Part shown: piece by piece, positions 22,941 through 28,346 of the stretch | How positions within the stretch are numbered: position 1 is the first letter of the stretch | Layout of the letters: each line of letters starts with the position of its first letter | Source: a virus | Length of the DNA stretch: 28,346 nt | IMG/VR virus record: IMGVR_UViG_3300013132_000199 | Location: 1-28,346 of that record | Reading direction: 5' to 3' (one strand) | Notes under the pieces: model-generated | What the model was told of the DNA's origin: nothing | What the model saw: the letters and a program-made list of their open reading frames with translations, nothing else | The model's database searches: none | Translations under genes and position numbers: made by a program

Positions 22941-25322
22941 ATGGCTGCTTTATATAATTCGGGATTGAAACCATTAGGCAATAATCCTACTCAACCCTAT
23001 CAACATGCTGCAAAATTGTTTTTAGAAGACAATTTTCGTCTTGCACCTAAACAAAGTTTTTTATATTATGTAGTAATTAATTTCGATCCTTCGGTAAGGG
23101 AAGCCGAGGGTATTTTTGCTAATCTTGTAAGCTTTGCAGAACGTTATCAATTTTTTGAAACTGGTATGTTGGTAAAACGTGCCGAACTTCCTAAGTTTCA
23201 AATTGACACAAAAATTTTAAATGCTTACAATAGAAAGAATGTGTTAACTACTAAAATTAATTATGAAAATGTAAATCTAACTTTTCACGATGATGCTGCT
23301 GATGTAGTTACTAATTTTTGGAATGACTATTATACTTACTATTTTAGAGATAGTGATTATGATCCATTGGCATATAGACAGTTGAATAGATATAATCTAA
23401 GATCCAAAGTTGGCTGGGGTTTTAGTCCTAGAAATCAATCTTTACCTTCTTTGCTTAGTAACATACGAATTTTTAGTTTGCATAACAAAAGATTCACCGA
23501 ATATATGCTGGTGAATCCAGTTATTACTCAATGGCGACATGGAGAATTGGACAGTTCAGAAAGCACCGGAATTTTAACTAATACAATGACAGTTAATTAT
23601 GAAACTGTAAAGTACTTTACGGGCTACGTAGATCCAGTAGTAGTCGATGGGTTCACCTTATTGCATTACGATAATCGTCCAAGTCCATTGGCAACAAGTA
23701 CCACTAATTTTTACTCTAGTGCAGGAATTTTAGGTGTTATAGACGGAGTAGCAAAAGATTTAAAAAACCCAGATGGCACAAACGGTGCAGGTGGGCCTTT
23801 AAGTAATTTATTAACACTATACAAAACATATAATAATCTAAAAGGTGTAAATTTTAAAAATGCAGTAAGTGCAAGTTTAGGACAATTAGTTGGCGGAGTA
23901 GCTAATCAAGTTCTTAATGGAAGAAATCCTTTTGCTTTCCCAACAACAGGATCTAATAGTACCAGCCAAGTTGCGGCTGCACCAGTCCAAATTGGTAACT
24001 CAGGAATAGCCAGAATAACCGATGCAAATGGTGGTAGTCTTATTGCTGCATCTGCTCCTGGAGTTAATAGCGGATCTAATATTATTGATCAAGGTCTGGC
24101 ATTTGTTAATCGCGGAATACAGACCGGTATTAATGCTACAACTAATTTTGTAAGAACAGGATCCATTTTTGATTCAACAAGTAGTGGAGGAAGAATTGCA
24201 GTAAATGCATCTACATTACAAGTACCAACAGGTTCAGCGACGGGAATTTTAACTGATTCATCTGGAAGAGCTGTTTCATCCTTTACAACTTTAGGAGCAC
24301 AGGCTGGGACTTTCAATCCCAGTAATATAGAACAAAATAAAGTATCTACTCAAACAACATTTGACGAAGTGGGAAATAAGTATTTTATTAATACATATCA
24401 AGATGGAACACAGGTAACCTTAGACAGTAACAATCGTATTTTATCTACTTTCCCGGGCCGTGCATCCAATGCAACAAATATTAATACTAATCCAATTGAT
24501 GCAAGAACTTTAGCAGCTAATGGAGGAACTATTAATCAAGCTGGGCCACAGTATAGAACCGATCCAAAAACAGGGTTAGTGTACACAGTAGGAGGAACTA
24601 CTAGTGCTCAAATTACCAATACATTAACGGGTACAGCAGGTGTGGCCAGCGGTTTGGTTGCAGGACAGGCAATTAATGCACAATTAAATAAAAGCTTTTT
24701 AGGCGACAGTGTAATTGGAAGAACTGTTAGTGCAGCTATTGCTACCTCGACAGGTTCTGCAATTGGTCGTGCAGTAAACAATGGTCTACAGCCTATCGTG
24801 AATACTGCGTCTGGTGCAATTGTACAAGGATGGGATAAAGTAACAGGCGAGATTAAAAATGTGGTAGGAAGTTGGACTGGCACAGGTGGATATGACCCAC
24901 AACAACCATGGAAAAATGTCGTAAGCAGTGTAGAAGAAGTGGACGAAGAGGGCTTTGTCAGTGTTAAAACAACTTATAAAGATGGTACACAAGTATTTGA
25001 AGATAATGAAGGAAATCAACTGGGTGTATTAAACGGGTCAAACAATGGCGGGTTATTAAGTTTCTTTAATAAAACACCTGGGCAAAATACAGATGACATT
25101 GCCAGTTCTCCGGGTGTAGGAAGTTATTTAACAGATGGCAGCGGCAACCCAGTATATAGTCAATCTGGGGAAGTATGGAATTATACTGGGACAGAACAGG
25201 ATACTTCAGATTATGTTAGCAGGGAAGGTTATTACGAAAGTTCTTCAGAAGGACCAAATATTGAACCTTGGACTCCTACTTCAGACGATGATTCTTGGTC
25301 AGAGTGGAGCGATTGGGGTTAA
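22941..25322 (+). CDS. Tail tube-fold baseplate/tail protein (gp19/gp54-like) with long C-terminus
   Basis: This is a 793-residue protein. The first 230 residues resemble the tube fold: KQSFLYYVVINFDPSV, MLVKRAELPKFQIDTKILNAYNRKNVLTTKINYENVNLTFHDDAADVVTNFW and WGELDSSE..LTNTMTVNYETVKYF. In T4, gp54 shares this fold and starts the tube on the baseplate, so a gp54-like role fits, though another tail protein is possible. From about 240 to 793 the sequence is Gly/Ser/Asn/Thr-rich. It includes Ala-Gly helical stretches (GVASGLVAGQAINA, SAAIATSTGSAIGRAV) and two YxDGTQV..D.N repeats. It ends in an acidic Trp-rich tail (DDDSWSEWSDWG). Expression is from the leaderless-type late core before it. Confidence 0.7.
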   Translation: MAALYNSGLKPLGNNPTQPYQHAAKLFLEDNFRLAPKQSFLYYVVINFDPSVREAEGIFANLVSFAERYQFFETGMLVKRAELPKFQIDTKILNAYNRKNVLTTKINYENVNLTFHDDAADVVTNFWNDYYTYYFRDSDYDPLAYRQLNRYNLRSKVGWGFSPRNQSLPSLLSNIRIFSLHNKRFTEYMLVNPVITQWRHGELDSSESTGILTNTMTVNYETVKYFTGYVDPVVVDGFTLLHYDNRPSPLATSTTNFYSSAGILGVIDGVAKDLKNPDGTNGAGGPLSNLLTLYKTYNNLKGVNFKNAVSASLGQLVGGVANQVLNGRNPFAFPTTGSNSTSQVAAAPVQIGNSGIARITDANGGSLIAASAPGVNSGSNIIDQGLAFVNRGIQTGINATTNFVRTGSIFDSTSSGGRIAVNASTLQVPTGSATGILTDSSGRAVSSFTTLGAQAGTFNPSNIEQNKVSTQTTFDEVGNKYFINTYQDGTQVTLDSNNRILSTFPGRASNATNINTNPIDARTLAANGGTINQAGPQYRTDPKTGLVYTVGGTTSAQITNTLTGTAGVASGLVAGQAINAQLNKSFLGDSVIGRTVSAAIATSTGSAIGRAVNNGLQPIVNTASGAIVQGWDKVTGEIKNVVGSWTGTGGYDPQQPWKNVVSSVEEVDEEGFVSVKTTYKDGTQVFEDNEGNQLGVLNGSNNGGLLSFFNKTPGQNTDDIASSPGVGSYLTDGSGNPVYSQSGEVWNYTGTEQDTSDYVSREGYYESSSEGPNIEPWTPTSDDDSWSEWSDWG

Positions 25323-25325
25323 AAT

Positions 25326-25694
25326 ATGCAATTAAATTCACCGACAAATCTTAATACTTCAGGATTTACAAAAACTACTACATACTTTAACAATTACTTT
25401 TTGCAACCGTTAGATATAAGCCAAGAAGTAAATGACAGTATATTAAGTTACTTCGAGCAACAAACAGGTAACAAAGACAGCGCCAAAATTCTTGTGCAAA
25501 GTGTAATTGAAACAGCTCAATTGCAAAGGGAAGATCCCTTACAAGTCCTAAACAAATTTATGAAATTACCTAAAGGTGATTTAAATGTAATCATGGCATT
25601 ATATTTGAATAACTCAAGAGTTAACACCAGTTATTTAGGAGTAAAAACTCAGCCACAAATTAATGAATATGCAGTAAGAACGGTGATTTATTAA
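25326..25694 (+). CDS. Hypothetical phage protein upstream of gp4
   Basis: A 122-residue helical protein sits between the tube-like protein and gp4, with 3 and 1 base gaps. The helical part is EVNDSILSYFEQQTGNKDSAKILVQSVIETAQLQREDPLQVLNKFMKLPKGDLNVIMALYLNNSR, ending in a strand-like AVRTVIY. Its place suggests a small structural or assembly protein. I recognise no family with confidence. The start has no strong Shine-Dalgarno but GGGG lies 8 bases upstream. Confidence 0.65.
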   Translation: MQLNSPTNLNTSGFTKTTTYFNNYFLQPLDISQEVNDSILSYFEQQTGNKDSAKILVQSVIETAQLQREDPLQVLNKFMKLPKGDLNVIMALYLNNSRVNTSYLGVKTQPQINEYAVRTVIY

Positions 25695-25695
25695 T

Positions 25696-26133
25696 ATGTC
25701 TAAATACAGTCAGGGCAAATATGAAATACAAAATCCTACAAAATATGTAGGGCGTAAACAACCGACTTATCGTTCGAGTTGGGAATTTGCATTTATGAAT
25801 TTTTGTGATCGCAACCCTTCAGTGCTTAATTGGGCAAGTGAAGCATTGCACATAAATTATCGTAATCCTTTTACTGGCAAAAATACAATTTATGTGCCTG
25901 ATTTTTTAATCGTATATCAAGACCGTAACGGAAAAAATCACGCAGAAGTCATCGAAGTAAAACCATCAAAAGAAACTACAATGGAATCGGCCCGCAGTGT
26001 GAGAGACAAAGCAGCAGTGGCATTAAACATGGCCAAGTGGGAAGCAGCAAGAAAGTTTTGTGCAAGCCAAGGTATGACTTTTAGAGTAGTAAATGAAACA
26101 GACATTTTCCATCAAGGAACCAAAAAACGGTAA
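25696..26133 (+). CDS. 4: gp4-like head completion protein
   Basis: This is a 145-residue protein like T4 gp4 (gp50/65), needed to finish the head before tail joining. GKYEIQNPTKYVGRKQPTYRSSWEFAFMNFCDRNPSVLNWASEALHINY matches the family start. P68-D69 in YVPDFLIVYQD and E87-V-K89 in AEVIEVKPSKE form a PD-(D/E)xK nuclease core, as in TnsA-type endonucleases to which gp4 has been compared. It might trim DNA at the head vertex. It ends at a TAA that is part of the next late promoter core. Confidence 0.9.
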   Translation: MSKYSQGKYEIQNPTKYVGRKQPTYRSSWEFAFMNFCDRNPSVLNWASEALHINYRNPFTGKNTIYVPDFLIVYQDRNGKNHAEVIEVKPSKETTMESARSVRDKAAVALNMAKWEAARKFCASQGMTFRVVNETDIFHQGTKKR

Positions 26134-26140
26134 ATACCGT
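26127..26140 (+). promoter_or_regulatory. Late promoter core in a small hairpin before gp16
   Basis: ACGGT (26127-26131) pairs with ACCGT (26136-26140) around AAAT. The centre GGTAAATACC is a near-palindrome holding TAAATA, with its last A 9 bases before the ATG at 26145. By T4 spacing a transcript would have only about 3 untranslated bases. Readthrough transcripts would carry the hairpin instead. Confidence 0.4.
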
Positions 26141-26144
26141 TACT

Positions 26145-26636
26145 ATGACGCGTAAACTCGAAGAACTTTTTAATTTACCAAAAAATCTCCCAGAAGAAAC
26201 CACAGCTGAACAAGTTGCAGAAGTGTTTCAGGAACACCAAACTGTGTTTAAAGATATCGATACTGCTATAGACAAAATTGACAGTGCATTGCCTACTGTA
26301 AGAGATTTAGACACCAGTGATCAGGAATTAGATGAATTAGCTAATCTTGCTAAAGATAGATTCAATGACTTAATGGATCTTGGCATGAATATGGAAGCAC
26401 GTTTCAGTGGACAAGTATTTCAAACTGCAGGTGTACTTTTAGGGCACGCAATTACAGCTAAACAAGCAAAATTGGATAAAAAATTGCGTATGGTCGATTT
26501 GCAGTTGAAAAAAATGCGATTAGACCACCAAATAAAACAAGACGGTAGCGACACAAATACTGCTATAGAAGGTGAAGGCATGGTAGTGGATCGTAATACG
26601 CTGTTAGCCCAAATATTGAATAAACCAAAACAATAA
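26145..26636 (+). CDS. 16: gp16-like small terminase subunit
   Basis: This is a 163-residue helical protein (T4 gp16: 164). DLDTSDQELDELANLAKDRFNDLMDLGMNMEARFSGQVFQTAGVLLGHAITAKQAKLDKKLRMVDLQLKKMRLDHQIKQ matches the central oligomerisation region of T4-like small terminases. It recognises and regulates DNA packaging with gp17. The large subunit gene is not seen to the right in this window; two possible cargo genes come next instead. The start uses the ATG right behind the hairpin described upstream. Confidence 0.82.
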   Translation: MTRKLEELFNLPKNLPEETTAEQVAEVFQEHQTVFKDIDTAIDKIDSALPTVRDLDTSDQELDELANLAKDRFNDLMDLGMNMEARFSGQVFQTAGVLLGHAITAKQAKLDKKLRMVDLQLKKMRLDHQIKQDGSDTNTAIEGEGMVVDRNTLLAQILNKPKQ

Positions 26637-26649
26637 ATTTATTATTTCG

Positions 26650-26657
26650 AATAAATA
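26650..26657 (+). promoter_or_regulatory. T4-type late promoter for the cargo-like gene
   Basis: AATAAATA (as ATAAATAT, near-palindromic) lies 20 bases before the ATG at 26677, with AGGA at 26667-26670. It starts a unit after gp16. Confidence 0.65.
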
Positions 26658-26676
26658 TCTAATATTAGGAACAAAA

Positions 26677-27297
26677 ATGAAATCGTTTCGAACTTATCTT
26701 ACCGAAAGTCATAAAACATTTGATTTTAGGATTAGACTAGCATGCGAATTGCCAGATGATTTACTATCAAAAGTTAAGACTGTATTAGAAGCTTATAAAC
26801 TAGATAGTATCACTAAACCTAAACGTTTACCTATTCAAGAAACTCCTGAGTTTCCAAATTTGGGCCCTGTGGAGATTCATGTTATGGATGCAGTATTTCA
26901 TTACCCCTGTAATGATGAACAAGTTCGAACATTGATCGCAGAACGTGCAGGAATTAATTTAGCATGCATCCGCGTTACTCCGAAAAATAGCCCCTATGAA
27001 GCAGCTCGAGAAGGATTAGAACAAAGTAATATAGGCAGCAAAGCTGGTGACTCTGTCTTACTACAAGACAATATGGAACGTGAACGTCCAGGAGCTGGAG
27101 GCAAAGAACTAGTAGGCGATGCTCGTATTCCTAATCTAATTAAAGAATTAGAAGAAACACGAAAATATCAATATACCCAAGCTGAAGGTGCGCCGACACA
27201 AAAGGCAAAAACAACAAACGATTTACCAGTAGGAAAAAACAGTCCCTTAGGTGGACATAAACCTAAATTACCGCCGGCAGGCCGTGGAAGAAAATAA
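26677..27297 (+). CDS. Putative head-packaged protein with a capsid-targeting leader
   Basis: This is a 206-residue protein with a good ribosome site. Its first ten residues MKSFRTYLTE closely match the T4 internal-protein leader MKTYQEFIAE in length and pattern (MK[ST][FY]xx[FY][IL]xE). The T4 prohead protease gp21 cuts after that Glu (LxE or IxE). The mature part begins SHKTFDFRIRLACELPDDLL, forms a compact alpha/beta domain to about residue 105, and ends in a Gly/Pro/Lys-rich tail (NSPLGGHKPKLPPAGRGRK). An internal virion protein, ejected with DNA, or a prohead core component, is the likely role. From memory, leaders like MKSFKxFL are common in marine T4-like phages. Other LxE/IxE sites inside, such as LIAE, would also need to be protected. 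Confidence 0.65.
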   Translation: MKSFRTYLTESHKTFDFRIRLACELPDDLLSKVKTVLEAYKLDSITKPKRLPIQETPEFPNLGPVEIHVMDAVFHYPCNDEQVRTLIAERAGINLACIRVTPKNSPYEAAREGLEQSNIGSKAGDSVLLQDNMERERPGAGGKELVGDARIPNLIKELEETRKYQYTQAEGAPTQKAKTTNDLPVGKNSPLGGHKPKLPPAGRGRK

Positions 27298-27299
27298 TT

Positions 27300-28346
27300 A
27301 TGAGCAACGACATTTACAAAATTCTTAATAATTTTAATAAATTAACTGAGCAAAAGCCCGAGTCTGCTCGGTCTCCTGAAGCCAAGCCTAAAACCAAACT
27401 GCAAGAAAACATAGAACAGATTGACAGCAAATATACACAATATCGTCAAACATTGATGGAAATGGACAAGTCTCAAAAACCACCTGGCCGAGATGGTGCA
27501 AGTACGGATACTGACGCAGGGCCCCAGGGTGTTGCTAAACCTATCAAGTCTTCAGATATGGCTAGACATGCAGGAAAAACTCTTAATAAAGCAGTAAAAA
27601 AATCAAGAGGTCTTAAAGAAACACAGCAAGGTGTGGCGGAAGGCTCTTTAGAAGAAGTCAGTTTAGATTTAGCCAAACGGGCCAGAGACAAGGCTGAGTA
27701 TTTTGTTGACATGGACTATGACGACATGCGGTATCGGCCCTACGGTTATAGTGAAAAACAAAGAAGCAAATTTCAGAGATACATTGACCGTAAAGAACCC
27801 CGAGCTAAGGGAGATCGAGATTGGGATCCACCAAAGAAGAAAGGTGTGGCGGAGGGCACGGCTGTGCCTTGGCAAGTTGTTATAAATGCCTTAGCTAGTG
27901 GATATCCGGATTCAGATCCTACAGACAGCCTGGCTCCCATAATGCGTAAATATGGTGTAGAGTTTGATGACTTAAATCTTTTAGCTAGAAGAAATGGCTA
28001 CAATGATATCTATGCTGTGTTGGATGATTTTGGTCAAAAACAAGGTGTGGCGGAAGGCTCCTTGAATGAGTTCGCTCCTGGTAAACAAGGTGGCGATGGT
28101 GATTATCTAAGGACTTTGGCCAGTGCTTGGTATAATGACACATTCAACACTGGTAGCCTACAACAGGGCATTAAAAGTCAAGAAGATGTTGAGCGTGTGT
28201 TGGCACGTGGCATTGTATGTCCTGATGGCAAAACAAGAAAATACAACATTGACTACAATGGTGACTTTGATGGTGTTCAAATCTACAGCGATGACTATTA
28301 CGAACATGGCGATGTAGACGGTAGTACCGATACACGAACCGGTCGA
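27300..28346 (+). CDS. Modular protein with repeated GVAEG linkers, possible packaged polyprotein, 3' end missing
   Basis: The frame is open from the ATG at 27300 to the last base (349 codons, no stop). The N-terminus MSNDIYKILNNFNKLTE17 ends, like its neighbour's leader, in LTE. A hydrophilic first segment follows, with a partial linker QGVAKP. Full GVAEG linkers occur at residues 111-115, 182-186 and 249-253. They separate segments of 71 and 67 residues, plus one of at least 97. The segments are unrelated: a Tyr/Asp/Arg-rich one, a helical one (VINALASGYPDSDP, IMRKYGVEFDDLNLLARRNGY), and one starting NEFAPGKQGGDGDYLRTLASAWYN. V-A-E-G resembles the T4 prohead protease site I-A-E/A. From memory, GVAEG-type linkers recur in uncultured marine phage proteins; their function is not known to me. 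Confidence 0.7.
   Translation, partial: MSNDIYKILNNFNKLTEQKPESARSPEAKPKTKLQENIEQIDSKYTQYRQTLMEMDKSQKPPGRDGASTDTDAGPQGVAKPIKSSDMARHAGKTLNKAVKKSRGLKETQQGVAEGSLEEVSLDLAKRARDKAEYFVDMDYDDMRYRPYGYSEKQRSKFQRYIDRKEPRAKGDRDWDPPKKKGVAEGTAVPWQVVINALASGYPDSDPTDSLAPIMRKYGVEFDDLNLLARRNGYNDIYAVLDDFGQKQGVAEGSLNEFAPGKQGGDGDYLRTLASAWYNDTFNTGSLQQGIKSQEDVERVLARGIVCPDGKTRKYNIDYNGDFDGVQIYSDDYYEHGDVDGSTDTRTGR
27628..28061 (+). repeat. Three dispersed copies of the GVAEG linker DNA
   Basis: The 17-base core AAGGTGTGGCGGA(A/G)GGC occurs at about 27628, 27841 and 28042, all in the same frame. The first and third are also followed by TC and Ser. Spacings are 213 and 201 bases. The segments between differ, so the identical linkers stand out at DNA level. 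That would allow recombination between copies to add, lose or swap modules. Confidence 0.75.

Noticed and set aside
27473-27885. Frames on both strands in the GVAEG gene.
   Set aside because: They overlap a plus-strand frame that is open for 349 codons with conserved in-frame linkers, so they are shadows.
1-28346. tRNA genes, integrase or attachment sites.
   Set aside because: No cloverleaf-like sequence, integrase motif or flanking direct repeat was noticed by eye on either strand; a tRNA scan could not be run.

Overview
The window looks like a piece of an AT-rich, T4-like contractile-tailed phage (myovirus), probably one infecting a marine or aquatic bacterium. The evidence is a set of proteins that match T4 virion and packaging families: gp13, gp14 and gp15 (neck and tail completion), gp18 (sheath), gp19 (tube), a second tube-fold protein, gp4 (head completion), gp16 (small terminase) and gp1 (dNMP kinase). 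T4-type late promoter cores (TAAATA, mostly ATAAATA) precede many of them. No tRNA, rRNA, CRISPR array or host-like gene was seen, and the host cannot be named from the sequence. Family calls come from reading the proteins; no search was run.

Layout. (1) 1-1955: the 3' part of a collagen-like tail fibre gene, an extracellular-type beta-rich protein and a 56-residue protein. (2) 2016-10946: thirteen tightly packed plus-strand genes, many overlapping by ATGA or TAATG. They encode a GT4 glycosyltransferase, a cupin, a hexapeptide acetyltransferase, a short DegT-type aminotransferase, GDP-mannose 4,6-dehydratase, two fucosyltransferase-like enzymes, another possible glycosyltransferase, and five 2-oxoglutarate/Fe(II) oxygenase-like proteins. 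(3) 14347-10936: a minus-strand block gp14-gp15-Nudix with its own late promoter. (4) 14415-18558: two unknown genes, gp13, a homing-endonuclease-like gene and gp1. (5) 18913-18542: a minus-strand HNH-type gene. (6) 18997-26636: gp18, gp19, a tube-like protein, an unknown, gp4 and gp16. (7) 26677-28346: a protein with a leader like the T4 capsid-targeting sequence, then a modular protein with repeated GVAEG linkers that runs off the right edge.

How the genes may work together. The structural genes build neck, tail and head and start DNA packaging. The sugar genes could make a GDP-6-deoxy or amino-deoxy sugar and attach it to a phage or host target. The five oxygenases beside a Gly-Pro-X fibre raise the possibility of fibre hydroxylation or glycosylation, which is only inferred. 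The two right-hand genes look like head-packaged cargo, and the last may be a polyprotein cut by the prohead protease.

Regulation looks T4-like. TAAATA-type cores lie before most structural transcription units. In front of gp13 one lies in the loop of a hairpin whose right arm holds the Shine-Dalgarno sequence, as described for T4 lysozyme. Two genes have a core placed so that the predicted transcript would start at the A of the ATG. There is no gene-free stretch longer than about 60-70 bases.
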